Shown here: positions 1-7,496 of the stretch, piece by piece
Layout of the letters: the number at the start of each line of letters is the position of its first letter
Numbering within the stretch: position 1 is the first letter of the stretch
Origin: Streptomyces xylophagus
GTDB taxonomy: Bacteria; Actinomycetota; Actinomycetes; Streptomycetales; Streptomycetaceae
Reading direction: 5' to 3'
Assembly (NCBI RefSeq): GCF_000716435.1
Contig: NZ_JNWO01000057.1
Coordinates: forward strand, 1 to 14,419
DNA length: 14,419 nt
Position numbers and translations under genes: made by a program
Notes under the pieces: model-generated
What the model saw: the letters and a program-made list of their open reading frames with translations, nothing else
Database searches by the model: none
Told to the model about the DNA's origin: nothing

Positions 1-1
1 T

Positions 2-67
2 CAAGCAGAAGACGGCATACGATATTTCTGCCTGTCTCGTGGGCTCGGAGATGTGTATAAGAGACAG
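2..67 (+). other. Illumina/Nextera i7 adapter (artefact)
   Basis: This is synthetic sequence, not genome. Bases 2-25 match the Illumina P7 oligo with one mismatch (T at 23 where P7 has G). Bases 26-33 (TTCTGCCT) match the Nextera N703 index in adapter orientation. Bases 34-48 (GTCTCGTGGGCTCGG) are the Nextera read-2 linker. Bases 49-67 (AGATGTGTATAAGAGACAG) are the 19-bp Tn5 mosaic end. Genomic DNA begins at 68. The adapter reads into the insert, so the contig end coincides with the end of a tagmented fragment. Adapter parts are from memory but the match is essentially complete. Confidence 0.97.
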
Positions 68-178
68 CCCCCACTCCGTCACCCCCGCCCAACCAGAGCC
101 CTACTGAACGCCCGCCCCGCACCAGACGTATCGAACCCGCATGAAGTATCGCCACAACGCGGCCCCGCGTAGGAGATG

Positions 179-220
179 GCCGGTTGCAGTGCCCCGCACA
201 GGGCGTGCACAGCAACCGGC
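179..220. other. Stem-loop upstream of first gene
   Basis: A perfect 9-bp inverted repeat, GCCGGTTGC (179-187) and GCAACCGGC (212-220), encloses a 24-nt loop. The loop holds short overlapping GTGC/GCAC repeats that could form alternative inner helices. It lies 38 nt before the likely GTG start at 258. There is no T-run on either strand, so it is not an obvious terminator. It could be an RNA structure or a protein site. If the downstream transcript is leaderless, the hairpin lies outside it and would act as DNA or as the end of another transcript. Confidence 0.45.
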
Positions 221-244
221 TCCCGTACGCAAAGCGCCGCCCCG

Positions 245-250
245 TAGTCT
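245..250 (+). promoter_or_regulatory. Candidate -10 box, leaderless start
   Basis: TAGTCT fits the Streptomyces TAnnnT -10 pattern and ends 7 nt before the GTG at 258, so transcription would start at or beside the start codon. There is no Shine-Dalgarno sequence before that GTG and no convincing -35 at 16-18 bp. Leaderless genes are common in Streptomyces. This is inference from spacing only. Confidence 0.4.
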
Positions 251-257
251 GTCCTCC

Positions 258-1082
258 GTGGCAGAACCAGTCGTGCGCATCCCGGATGCGAAGGTCGCGC
301 TGTCCACGGCGTCCGTGTATCCGGAGTCGACGGCGACGGCCTTCGAGATCGCCGCGCGCCTCGGCTACGACGGCGTCGAGGTCATGGTGTGGACCGACCC
401 GGTCAGCCAGGACATCGACGCGTTGCGCAGGCTCAGCGACTACCACCAGGTGCCGATCCTCGCCGTGCACGCGCCCTGCCTGCTCATCACGCAGCGGGTG
501 TGGTCGACCGACCCGTGGATCAAGCTCCAGCGCGCCCAGGCGGCCGCCGAGAAGCTCGGCGCGAGCACGGTCGTGGTGCATCCGCCGTTCCGCTGGCAGC
601 GCCAGTACGCGCGCGATTTCGTCAGCGGGATCTGGCGGATGGCGAACGAGACGGATGTGCGGTTCGCCGTAGAGAACATGTACCCGTGGCGCTACCGCGA
701 CCGCGAGATGCTCGCCTACGCCCCCGACTGGGACGTGACGCGCGAGGACTACCGGCACTTCACGATCGACCTCAGCCACACCGCGACCGCCCGCACCGAC
801 GCGACCGAGATGATCGACCGCATGGGCGACCGTCTCGGCCATGTCCACCTCGCCGACGGCAACGGCTCCAACAAGGACGAGCACCTCGTCCCCGGCCGCG
901 GCACCCAGCCCTGCGCCGAACTGCTGGAACGGCTCGCGACGACCGGCTTCGACGGCCATGTCGTCATCGAGGTCAACACCCGGCGCGCGATGTCCAGCGC
1001 CGAACGCGAGGCCGATCTCGCGGAGGCGCTCGCCTTCACGCGGCTGCATCTCGCCTCGGCCGTCAAGGTGCCCCGGCGGTGA
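258..1082 (+). CDS. Sugar phosphate isomerase/epimerase family protein (TIM barrel)
   Basis: A 274-aa protein of the xylose isomerase-like TIM-barrel / AP endonuclease 2 superfamily. Visible signatures are the N-terminal strand [21 protein letters not shown] (about residues 33-42), VHAP and VVVHPPF, a VENM strand with the conserved Glu, [21 protein letters not shown] and a terminal strand VVIEVNT. The Glu, Asp/His and HVHLAD residues are where the family binds divalent metal. The frame is open from 141, but I chose GTG 258 because the protein then begins just before the first barrel strand and a -10-like box sits 7 nt upstream. The extra 39 residues are Arg/Pro-rich and unlike the family. Its stop overlaps the TetR start by 4 nt, so the two are probably co-transcribed. 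The substrate cannot be inferred. Confidence 0.88.
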   Translation: MAEPVVRIPDAKVALSTASVYPESTATAFEIAARLGYDGVEVMVWTDPVSQDIDALRRLSDYHQVPILAVHAPCLLITQRVWSTDPWIKLQRAQAAAEKLGASTVVVHPPFRWQRQYARDFVSGIWRMANETDVRFAVENMYPWRYRDREMLAYAPDWDVTREDYRHFTIDLSHTATARTDATEMIDRMGDRLGHVHLADGNGSNKDEHLVPGRGTQPCAELLERLATTGFDGHVVIEVNTRRAMSSAEREADLAEALAFTRLHLASAVKVPRR

Positions 1083-1684
1083 CCGACGCCACCGCCAAGC
1101 GCCGGGGCCGACCCCCTCGTACGGAGGCCGCCGACACCCGCGACCGCATCCTGGCCGCGGCCCGGGAGGAGTTCTCCGAGCGGGGGTACGAGAAGACGTC
1201 CGTGCGCGGGATCGCGAAGGCCGCCGGGGTCGACTCGGCGCTCGTGCACCACTACTTCGGTACCAAGGAGCAGGTTTTCGAGGCGGCGATCGAGGTCGCC
1301 TTCGCCCCGGCGGCGAACGCGCCGGACGCGGTCGCCGAGGGGCCGCTGGACGGCGTCGGTGAGCGGCTGACCCGCTTCATCTTCGGCGTCTGGGAGAACC
1401 CGGCCACCCGTAAGCCGCTGCTGGCGGTCGTCCGGTCCGCCGTCAACAACGAAGCCGCCGCGGCCGTCTTCCGCCGGCTCGTGGTCTCCCAGGTGCTTGG
1501 CCGGGTCGCCGCCCAGCTCGAACTCCCGGACGCGGAACTGCGCGCCGAGCTGGCGGCGGCGCAGCTGGTGGGGACGGCGATGCTGCGCTACGTGATCAAG
1601 GTGGAGCCGCTGGCGTCTGCCGACCCGGAGCAGATCATCGCGCGGGTCGCGCCGGTGGTGCAGGGGCATCTGACCGGGCCGTAG
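1079..1684 (+). CDS. TetR/AcrR family transcriptional regulator
   Basis: A 201-aa regulator starting with GTG in a GTGA overlap with the preceding gene, which implies translational coupling. The N-terminus is basic (AKRRGRPPR, residues 6-14), followed by the TetR DNA-binding domain: [41 protein letters not shown] in short pieces, with the helix-turn-helix at about 41-60 and the diagnostic YF-GTKE at 59-64. The remaining ~135 residues are a helical ligand-binding and dimerisation domain with no recognisable ligand motif. The protein ends 123 nt before ilvD in the same direction. A perfect inverted repeat in that gap (1732-1746) is a candidate target. Whether it controls ilvD, its own operon or something distant is unknown. 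Confidence 0.92.
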   Translation: MTDATAKRRGRPPRTEAADTRDRILAAAREEFSERGYEKTSVRGIAKAAGVDSALVHHYFGTKEQVFEAAIEVAFAPAANAPDAVAEGPLDGVGERLTRFIFGVWENPATRKPLLAVVRSAVNNEAAAAVFRRLVVSQVLGRVAAQLELPDAELRAELAAAQLVGTAMLRYVIKVEPLASADPEQIIARVAPVVQGHLTGP

Positions 1685-1731
1685 CCCTGCCTTCCGGCCT
1701 GTCTTCGTGGTGAGACATTCGTCCCGCGATT

Positions 1732-1746
1732 CGGACACCGTGTCCG
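1732..1746. promoter_or_regulatory. Inverted repeat upstream of ilvD, candidate operator
   Basis: CGGACAC (1732-1738) and GTGTCCG (1740-1746) form a perfect 7-bp inverted repeat around one central base. A single-base centre is too tight for an RNA hairpin, so a dimeric DNA-binding protein is more likely. It lies 48 nt after the tetR stop and 61 nt before the ilvD start, just upstream of a TACGCT (1765-1770) that could be a -10. The adjacent TetR protein is the obvious but unproven candidate binder. Confidence 0.5.
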
Positions 1747-1807
1747 CCCCCTGGATGACCGGCGTACGCTCAATACCAGCCCTATCTGTCTGAAGGAGCG
1801 ATCGACG

Positions 1808-3661
1808 ATGCCCGAGCTGAGGTCCCGTACAGTCACCCACGGCCGCAACATGGCGGGCGCACGCGCCCTTATGCGCGCCTCCGGTGTACCCGGTGCGGAC
1901 ATCGGCCGGAAGCCGATCATCGCGGTGGCGAACAGCTTCACGGAGTTCGTGCCGGGCCACACCCACCTGCAGCCGGTCGGCCGGATCGTCAGCGAGGCGA
2001 TCACCGCGGCCGGCGGCATCCCGCGCGAGTTCAACACGATCGCGGTGGACGACGGCATCGCGATGGGCCACGGCGGCATGCTCTACAGCCTGCCCTCGCG
2101 CGACCTGATCGCCGACTCGGTCGAGTACATGGTCGAGGCGCACTGCGCCGACGCCCTGATCTGCATCTCCAACTGCGACAAGATCACGCCGGGGATGCTG
2201 ATGGCGGCGCTCCGTCTCAACATCCCGACGGTCTTCGTCTCCGGCGGTCCCATGGAGGCCGGGCGCGCCACACTGCAGGACGGCACCGTCCGCACGCTGG
2301 ACCTGATCGACGCGATGGTCGAGGCCGCCAACGACAGCGTCTCGGACGCGGACGTCCTCAACATCGAGGAGAACGCCTGTCCGACCTGCGGCTCCTGTTC
2401 CGGCATGTTCACCGCCAACTCGATGAACTGCCTGACCGAGGCGATCGGCCTGTCGCTACCGGGCAACGGCTCGGTCCTCGCCACGCACACCGCCCGCAAG
2501 GGTCTGTACCAGGACGCGGCCCGCACGGTGATGGACATCACCCGCCGCTACTACGAGCAGGACGACGAGACGGTCCTGCCGCGCAACGTCGCCACCTTCG
2601 CGGCCTTCGAGAACGCGATGGCCCTCGACATCGCGATGGGCGGCTCCACCAACACGATCCTGCACCTGCTGGCTGCGGCGCAGGAGGCGGGCGTGGAGTT
2701 CGGCCTGGACGAGATCAACGCCGTCTCGCGCCGGGTCCCGTGCCTCGCGAAGGTCGCCCCGAACGTCGCGAAGAACCGCACGTACTACATGGAGGACGTG
2801 CACCGCGCCGGCGGAATCCCGGCTCTGCTGGGCGAGTTGCACCGCGCCGGTCTGCTCAACGAGGACGTCCACTCCGTCCACAGCCCTTCCCTCGCGGACT
2901 GGCTGAAGACGTGGGACGTGCGCGGCGGCTCCCCGTCCCCGGAGGCCGTGGAGCTGTGGCACGCGGCGCCCGGCTGTGTCCGTTCCTCCGAGGCCTTCTC
3001 CCAGTCCGAGCGCTGGGCGGCACTGGACGAGGACGCGGCCGAGGGCTGCATCCGCTCCGCCGAGCACGCCTACTCCAAGGACGGCGGCCTCGCGGTCCTC
3101 AAGGGCAACCTCGCCGTCGACGGCTGCGTCGTGAAGACGGCCGGTGTCGACGAGTCCATCTGGACCTTCGAGGGCCCGGCGGTCGTCTGCGAGTCGCAGG
3201 AAGAAGCCGTCGAGAAGATCCTCAACAAACAGGTCACGCACGGCGACGTCGTCGTCATCCGCTACGAGGGCCCCAAGGGCGGCCCGGGTATGCAGGAGAT
3301 GCTCTACCCGACGTCCTTCCTCAAGGGCCGCGGCCTCGGCAAGACCTGCGCCCTGATCACCGACGGCCGCTTCTCCGGCGGCACTTCGGGCCTGTCCATC
3401 GGCCACGCGTCCCCCGAGGCGGCGTCCGGCGGCACGATCGCCCTCGTCGAGAACGGCGACCGCATCCGCATCGACATCCCCAACCGCTCCATCGAACTCC
3501 TCGTGGACGACGCCGAGTTGGCCCGCCGCGAGGCCGCGCTGGACGGGCGGTACGCCCCGAAGCAGCGCGAGCGCAAGGTCTCGGCGGCCCTGCGCGCGTA
3601 CGCCGCGATGGCCACCAGCGCGGACCGGGGCGCCGTGCGGGACGTCAGCAAGCTGGGCTGA
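1808..3661 (+). CDS. ilvD: Dihydroxy-acid dehydratase
   Basis: Catalyses dehydration of 2,3-dihydroxy-isovalerate and -methylvalerate to the 2-oxo acids, the penultimate step of valine and isoleucine synthesis, in the cytoplasm. The 617-aa length matches the long E. coli-type enzyme. Key elements: VPGHTHL (48-54), [11 protein letters not shown] (81-91), [10 protein letters not shown] (121-130) with Cys123, [11 protein letters not shown] (191-201) with Cys197, and near the C-terminus [14 protein letters not shown] and HASPEAA. The first site has Gly-His where [2Fe-2S] plant/archaeal enzymes have Pro-Cys, so this resembles the E. coli enzyme, reported to carry a [4Fe-4S] cluster. AAGGAG (1793-1798) lies 9 nt before the ATG. 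A strong terminator follows the stop, so it is probably transcribed alone or with the tetR pair. Identity is very secure. Confidence 0.99.
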   Translation: MPELRSRTVTHGRNMAGARALMRASGVPGADIGRKPIIAVANSFTEFVPGHTHLQPVGRIVSEAITAAGGIPREFNTIAVDDGIAMGHGGMLYSLPSRDLIADSVEYMVEAHCADALICISNCDKITPGMLMAALRLNIPTVFVSGGPMEAGRATLQDGTVRTLDLIDAMVEAANDSVSDADVLNIEENACPTCGSCSGMFTANSMNCLTEAIGLSLPGNGSVLATHTARKGLYQDAARTVMDITRRYYEQDDETVLPRNVATFAAFENAMALDIAMGGSTNTILHLLAAAQEAGVEFGLDEINAVSRRVPCLAKVAPNVAKNRTYYMEDVHRAGGIPALLGELHRAGLLNEDVHSVHSPSLADWLKTWDVRGGSPSPEAVELWHAAPGCVRSSEAFSQSERWAALDEDAAEGCIRSAEHAYSKDGGLAVLKGNLAVDGCVVKTAGVDESIWTFEGPAVVCESQEEAVEKILNKQVTHGDVVVIRYEGPKGGPGMQEMLYPTSFLKGRGLGKTCALITDGRFSGGTSGLSIGHASPEAASGGTIALVENGDRIRIDIPNRSIELLVDDAELARREAALDGRYAPKQRERKVSAALRAYAAMATSADRGAVRDVSKLG

Positions 3662-3680
3662 GGCCCGTTGCCTTGTGGTG

Positions 3681-3710
3681 GGGCCGCCTCCGTTCCGACG
3701 GGGGCGGCCC
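3681..3710. terminator. Bidirectional terminator, ilvD / kinase
   Basis: A 13-bp stem: GGGCCGCC (3681-3688) pairs perfectly with GGCGGCCC (3703-3710), continues inward through a T-G pair and CCGT/ACGG, and closes on a TCCG loop (3694-3697). It is followed on the + strand by TTCCGTTTGCC. It fills the 61-nt gap between the convergent ilvD and kinase genes and could serve both. Confidence 0.85.
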
Positions 3711-3722
3711 TTCCGTTTGCCG

Positions 3723-5825
3723 CTACCAGGCGCCGGGGGTACGGGAGTTGACGGCGAAGACGGTGCCGTCGGGGGCGGCGGCGTAGACGCGGTTGTCCGC
3801 TACGACGGGTTCGGGGAGCGCCGCGCTGATCTGGTCCGAGTTCGAGTCGAGGCGGGCGGGCGTCTGCCCGACGAGCCGCCCCGCGCGGGCATCCACCGCG
3901 AGCAACCGCCCGTCCGCGGCGGTGACATACACCTGCCGTCCGTCCGTGACCGGTGTGGAGCCCCGCAGTACGGCCGTCTCCAGACCCCACAGCCGCTTCC
4001 GCGCGTCCATGTCCACGGCCGCCAGCGATCCGCCGTTCCCCATGAGGTAGACGACGTTCCCGCGGACGGTCCCGTGGGCCTGCTCGACCCGCACGGGCAG
4101 CGTCACGCGCCGCGAGGCCCCGGTGCCCGGGGTGTAGCGGACCACGGCTTCTGTGGCCCCGTAGACCTTGTCGACCGAGAGCAGGAAGACGGACTTTCCC
4201 GCCGTACCGACGGGCTGCAACGATCCCTTCAGTCGTACGTCCCAGCGCACCTCACCCGTGACCGGATCGACCGCCGTGACCCGCGTGTGCGACCCGTCGT
4301 CCGAGATGTTCGTCGTGTATGCCAACGGGTCCCCGGTGAACGAGGCGAAGTACGGCGCCTGTTGGCCCGGAATCCGGTGGCTCCACTTCGGGGCGCCCGA
4401 AGAGCTGTCCAGCCCCGTGACCGTTCCGTCCGCATGGGTGAGCAGGAGCATGCCCCCGGCGTCCGTCAGCCCGGTGTAGGCGGGGACGGTCCGCTGCCAA
4501 CGCGTTCTGCCCGAGGCGGGATCGAGGGCCTCCAGCCGCCTGCCGTTGTCCAGCGGGGGCTGCACGAGGCCACCCGACAGTACCGGCGGCCCACTCGTCC
4601 GTGTCGTGTCGACGGCGTGCCGCCACAGCAGGCTGCCGTCGGACGGGTCCAGGGCGAACACCACCCCGGGCTGCGCGCACAGCAACTTCCCAGCCCCGTA
4701 AGAACATTGGGGGGTGCTCTTCTTGGAGACCGGTGCCGTCTTCCACCCGCCGAACGCGGCGCTGGGTGTGGTGCTCGGGGTGGAACCCTTCGCTGCGGTG
4801 GTGCTGTCGTCCGACAACTGGAGCGCGGTCAGCGTGCCGATCGCGGCCAGGCCGAGCGCGCCCGCCCCGAGAGCGATCCGCTTGCCGAGGCGCCGCCCGC
4901 GTCCCCGTCCGGACTGCTCGGGCTCTTCCCTAAGGGGCTCAGGCACCGGCGTGGCATCGGCCCGTTGCGCCGGTATGTAGGCCTGCGTGTCGTACGAGGC
5001 CGACACCGACCGCAGTGCACGCATCAACTCGTCGGGCGTGGGCCGGTCCTCGGGCTCCTTGGCGAGGCAACGCAGCACCAGCGGCGCGAGGTTCTCCGGC
5101 AGTCCCGTCAAGTCCGGCTCGTCATGGACGACTTGGTAGGCGACGACGTACGGACTGTCGGAGTCGAACGGCCCGCGCCCCGTCGCCGCGTGCACCAGTA
5201 CGGAGCCGAGCGCGAAGATGTCCGCGGCCGGCCCGACCTCCCTGGGCCGCCGGAACTGCTCGGGTGCCATGAAGGGCGGCGTCCCGATCAACTTCCCGGT
5301 CTCGGTGCGCAGTTCGCTGTCCTTTGGCCGAGAAATGCCGAAGTCGATGACCTTCGGACCGTCCTCGGCGAGCAGCACGTTGCTGGGCTTCAGATCCCGG
5401 TGCACGACGCCGACCCGGTGGATGTCGCGCAGCGCCTCGGCCAGTCCAGCCATCAGCCGGCGCAACTCACCGGGCGCCATGGGCCCGTTCCGCTTCACGT
5501 GCTCGGACAGCGTCGATCCGGGAATGAACAGCGTCGCCATCCAAGGCCGTTGGGCCTCGGGATCGGCATCGACCACCGGCGCGGTGAAGGCCCCACTCAC
5601 TCGCCGCGCGGCAGCCACCTCCTGCCGGAACCGCCCCCTGAACTCGGGATCCTGGGCGAACTCCGCGTGGACGACCTTCACAGCGAGCTTCATCCCGGAG
5701 GTGCTCTGCGCGAGATGCACCACGCCCATGCCGCCGGAGCCCAGGCATGACTCCAGGCGGTAGTGACCGGCGTACTCGGGAAGTTCCGCTTCCGCGCCCG
5801 CTCCGGTGTCGTGCTGTGGCGCCAT
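3723..5825 (-). CDS. Ser/Thr protein kinase with C-terminal PQQ-type beta-propeller
   Basis: A 700-aa transmembrane eukaryotic-type kinase. Residues ~21-275 are the kinase: glycine loop GSGGMGVVH (29-37), catalytic Lys50 in LAVKVV, Glu69, HRDLKPSN (142-149) with Asp144, DFGIS (161-165), a Thr-containing activation loop, and APEQ (187-190). A Pro/Arg linker with SGRGRGRR precedes one hydrophobic segment (~317-337). The remaining ~360 residues, predicted outside the cell, carry PQQ/Trp-docking-like blades such as VFALDPSDGSLLWR, LEALDPASGRTRWQ and VTAVDPVTGEVRWD. This layout resembles AfsK and relatives, so a propeller sensing an extracellular signal is plausible, but the ligand and targets are unknown. 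The ATG has a G-rich upstream region (GGGGGTGG). It is divergent from the SH3 genes across 182 nt containing a 16-bp palindrome. Confidence 0.96.
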   Translation of the reverse strand: MAPQHDTGAGAEAELPEYAGHYRLESCLGSGGMGVVHLAQSTSGMKLAVKVVHAEFAQDPEFRGRFRQEVAAARRVSGAFTAPVVDADPEAQRPWMATLFIPGSTLSEHVKRNGPMAPGELRRLMAGLAEALRDIHRVGVVHRDLKPSNVLLAEDGPKVIDFGISRPKDSELRTETGKLIGTPPFMAPEQFRRPREVGPAADIFALGSVLVHAATGRGPFDSDSPYVVAYQVVHDEPDLTGLPENLAPLVLRCLAKEPEDRPTPDELMRALRSVSASYDTQAYIPAQRADATPVPEPLREEPEQSGRGRGRRLGKRIALGAGALGLAAIGTLTALQLSDDSTTAAKGSTPSTTPSAAFGGWKTAPVSKKSTPQCSYGAGKLLCAQPGVVFALDPSDGSLLWRHAVDTTRTSGPPVLSGGLVQPPLDNGRRLEALDPASGRTRWQRTVPAYTGLTDAGGMLLLTHADGTVTGLDSSSGAPKWSHRIPGQQAPYFASFTGDPLAYTTNISDDGSHTRVTAVDPVTGEVRWDVRLKGSLQPVGTAGKSVFLLSVDKVYGATEAVVRYTPGTGASRRVTLPVRVEQAHGTVRGNVVYLMGNGGSLAAVDMDARKRLWGLETAVLRGSTPVTDGRQVYVTAADGRLLAVDARAGRLVGQTPARLDSNSDQISAALPEPVVADNRVYAAAPDGTVFAVNSRTPGAW

Positions 5826-5867
5826 GGAACCACCCCCGTGCTGATCGTTCGCGCGCGCGACGCACGG

Positions 5868-5895
5868 AGCCTAGTCGATGACCCGTACGGGTCAG
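5868..5895 (-). promoter_or_regulatory. Candidate kinase promoter
   Basis: Read on the minus strand, CTGACC (5895-5890) and TAGGCT (5873-5868) are separated by 16 bp. TAGGCT is a good Streptomyces -10 and CTGACC matches TTGACA at four of six positions. The start point would be near 5861, giving a leader of about 35 nt before the ATG at 5825. The -35 overlaps the palindrome at 5879-5894. Confidence 0.5.
5879..5894. promoter_or_regulatory. Perfect 16-bp palindrome, candidate operator
   Basis: TGACCCGTACGGGTCA is its own reverse complement over all 16 bases. It lies between the divergent kinase and SH3 genes, 54 nt upstream of the kinase start, overlapping the kinase -35 and spacer. A dimeric regulator bound here would block that promoter and could also affect the rightward SH3 promoter. 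No regulator gene is adjacent. Confidence 0.55.
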
Positions 5896-6007
5896 AGACG
5901 GCTTGCTGGCTTCCGAGTGCGAGTTGCGCACATGTGTTTCATGGCGTGTTTTAAGGGAATCATCGGGGCCCCATGGCAGTCATGGGGTCCAACGGGGGAG
6001 GTTTTTC

Positions 6008-6322
6008 ATGTCTGTTGACCGCGTACCAGAAGTCGAGGGCAGCGAGGCCGAGGCGGTCGCGACGGCAGCTGCTCTGCACTACTACTCGATAGCGCCCAAC
6101 ACCCGCGTCAACGTCCGCAGCGGCCCGGGCACCGGCTACACCATCGTCCGCGTCCTACCCGAGGGCTCCCAGGTCCCGATCTACTGCCAGACGCCGGGCA
6201 CCACGGTGACCGGCTACTACGGCACGACGAACATCTGGGACAACATCGACGACGGCGAGTACGTCTCCGACGCCTACGTGAACACCGGCAGCGACGGGTA
6301 CGTCCGCCCGCACTGCTCCTGA
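6008..6322 (+). CDS. Small SH3-like domain protein without signal peptide
   Basis: A 104-aa protein with an excellent ribosome site (GGAGG at 5997-6001, 6 nt before the ATG). Residues 1-25 are acidic and Ala-rich (PEVEGSEAEAVATAA) with no basic N-region or hydrophobic core. Residues ~32-104 form one bacterial SH3-like domain with the family's RSGPGT turn (37-42), followed by PIYCQTPG and NIWDNI. Cys60 and Cys103 match the two cysteines of the next gene product and could form a disulphide. The domain is about 70% identical to the one encoded 28 nt downstream, so the pair is a tandem duplication, probably co-transcribed. Bacterial SH3 domains often bind cell wall, which conflicts with the missing signal. 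The function is unknown. Confidence 0.88.
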   Translation: MSVDRVPEVEGSEAEAVATAAALHYYSIAPNTRVNVRSGPGTGYTIVRVLPEGSQVPIYCQTPGTTVTGYYGTTNIWDNIDDGEYVSDAYVNTGSDGYVRPHCS

Positions 6323-6350
6323 GCGCACCGCCACTACCCAGGGGATACTC

Positions 6351-6686
6351 GTGACATTCCGAAGACGCGCATCCGTCCTGCTCGCGGGCACGGCCGGAGC
6401 CCTTCTTCTCGTGATGGGCTCACCGGTCACCGCAAGCGCGGTCCAGACCTACACGACGGCCAACGTCACCCTCAACATCCGAAGTGGTCCCGGCACGAGT
6501 TACAGCGTCGTCGGCACCCTGCCCGGGGGTTCCAAGGTGCCGATCTACTGCCAGACGCCGGGGACGACGGTCACGGGCACCTACGGCACCTCGAACATCT
6601 GGGACAACATCAGCAACGGCGAGTTCATCTCGGACGCGTACGTGAACACGGGTAGCGACGGCTACGTAGCCTCCCGTTGCGCCTGA
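6351..6686 (+). CDS. Secreted small SH3-like domain protein
   Basis: A 111-aa protein starting at GTG with AGGGGA (6340-6345) 5 nt upstream. It has a clear signal peptide: basic FRRRAS (3-8), a hydrophobic core (9-22), and a probable cleavage after Ala30 in VTASA. The mature part is essentially one SH3-like domain (~40-111) with RSGPGT (44-49), VPIYCQTPG, SNIWDNI and NTGSDGY. Cys67 and Cys110 are positioned for a disulphide. It duplicates the preceding gene, differing mainly in the N-terminus. It is likely exported to the wall or medium. The three arginines slightly resemble a twin-arginine signal, but the consensus is poor. A hairpin over its stop codon probably ends the transcript. Confidence 0.92.
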   Translation: MTFRRRASVLLAGTAGALLLVMGSPVTASAVQTYTTANVTLNIRSGPGTSYSVVGTLPGGSKVPIYCQTPGTTVTGTYGTSNIWDNISNGEFISDAYVNTGSDGYVASRCA

Positions 6687-6700
6687 GCCCCCAACGGGAG
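6671..6700 (+). terminator. Stem-loop over the SH3 stop codon
   Basis: CTCCCGTTG (6671-6679) and CAACGGGAG (6692-6700) form a perfect 9-bp stem with a 12-nt loop that contains the TGA stop (6684-6686). There is no T-run after it, which is common for Streptomyces terminators. Its position at the end of the two-gene SH3 unit supports a role in termination or in protecting the mRNA 3' end. Confidence 0.6.
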
Positions 6701-6720
6701 CCCGCGCCCGCCCTCGGAGC

Positions 6721-6726
6721 CATAAT
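6721..6726 (+). promoter_or_regulatory. Candidate -10 box for leaderless membrane-protein gene
   Basis: CATAAT ends 6 nt before the GTG at 6733, so the transcript could begin at or next to the start codon. No Shine-Dalgarno sequence is present. No convincing -35 is seen at 16-18 bp. Confidence 0.4.
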
Positions 6727-6732
6727 CGTCCC

Positions 6733-7260
6733 GTGAACGACGAGACCGGCACCCAGGACACCCCCGCGGGCTCCCCAGGCACAGACGCAAGCACAGGTAC
6801 GGGCCCCCGCCCCGACCCCCTACGCTTCTTCGGCACCACCTGGGTGAACCACGACAACGGCTACACCCCGCGCCGCATCGCCGCGGCAGCCGGCTCCCTC
6901 GCCACCGCCGTCGTCTCCTGCCTGGTCCTCCGCTTCGCCTACCAGGGCCTCCAGATCGCGGATGTCGGCAGCTTCGTCACCCTCCTCGTCATCGCGATGT
7001 TCGCGATCTGCAGCGCCCTCGCCTTCGGCCACACCTGGGAGAGCTTCAGCAAACGCCCCGACCCCGACCGCCAGGCCTCCCTCCGCGGCCTCCTGGCCAT
7101 CGGCTTCGTAGGTTCACTCCTCGCCTACTTCTTCCGCACCTTCACGGAGGCCCCGGGCGAGAAACTCCACCGCCAGGAGTACGAATCGGCCGTGGCCCAG
7201 TACGAGAAGCGCACGACCCGCCGCACCGGCAACCCGTCGAAGAAGCGCCGCCGTTCCTGA
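6733..7260 (+). CDS. Small membrane protein of unknown function
   Basis: A 175-aa protein starting at GTG. Residues 1-30 are Gly/Thr/Pro-rich and look disordered. RFFGTTWVNHDNGYTPRRI (about 31-49) is a distinctive polar segment that reads like a conserved family motif. Three hydrophobic segments follow at about 50-70 (SLATAVVSCLVLRFAYQGL), 79-99 (FVTLLVIAMFAICSALAFG) and 117-136 (LLAIGFVGSLLAYFF). The C-terminus is very basic (EKRTTRRTGNPSKKRRRS) and should face the cytoplasm. I do not recognise the family by name. Similar short membrane proteins are common in Streptomyces. It follows the SH3 pair but is separated by their hairpin and has its own -10-like box, so it is probably an independent unit. 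Confidence 0.8.
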   Translation: MNDETGTQDTPAGSPGTDASTGTGPRPDPLRFFGTTWVNHDNGYTPRRIAAAAGSLATAVVSCLVLRFAYQGLQIADVGSFVTLLVIAMFAICSALAFGHTWESFSKRPDPDRQASLRGLLAIGFVGSLLAYFFRTFTEAPGEKLHRQEYESAVAQYEKRTTRRTGNPSKKRRRS

Positions 7261-7450
7261 TCAGGGGAGCCGCGACTCGTCGGGCGATGAGGACTCGGCA
7301 CGACCAATAAGGCATCCCACCAAATGCGGGGAGCCGCGTCCTCGTTGACCGGTCAGGGCTCACGGGACAACCAGCGAGGCACCTCACCAAATCCGGGGAG
7401 CTGCGACTCGTTGGCCGATCAGGGCACGCGAGACTTCAGCGAGGCACCCC
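7261..7450. repeat. Three degenerate ~65-bp direct repeats
   Basis: The non-coding stretch after the membrane-protein stop contains three imperfect copies of one unit: 7261-7317 (lacking the head), 7318-7384 and 7385-7450. Copies 2 and 3 begin CACCAAATNCGGGGAGC, and all three share GGGGAGCYGCG near the start and a later AGGCA near the end. Copies 2 and 3 share most positions; copy 1 is roughly 70% like copy 3 over its first 40 nt. There are no evenly spaced unique spacers, so this is not CRISPR. I see no convincing ORF through it. The origin and role are unknown. Confidence 0.7.
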
Positions 7451-7496
7451 GCCGCCCCCGCCGCCCCGAACCGCGCGAGCCAACCGAACACCGCCC

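Noticed and set aside
49..67. Tn5 mosaic end as evidence of a transposon
   Set aside because: It is embedded in the Illumina/Nextera adapter and is library-derived.
176..247. A 23-codon ORF upstream of the first gene
   Set aside because: GGAG directly abuts its ATG with no spacing, the peptide has no features, and it only runs through the hairpin.
749..2143. Long antisense open frame (minus strand) across the isomerase, tetR and ilvD start
   Set aside because: It is Arg/Gly/Asp-rich with no family motifs and lies opposite three well-supported genes; long shadow frames are normal in high-GC DNA.
3675..5750. A 691-codon plus-strand frame opposite the kinase gene
   Set aside because: The minus strand encodes a complete kinase with all catalytic motifs; the plus frame is low-complexity Arg/Pro/Gly.
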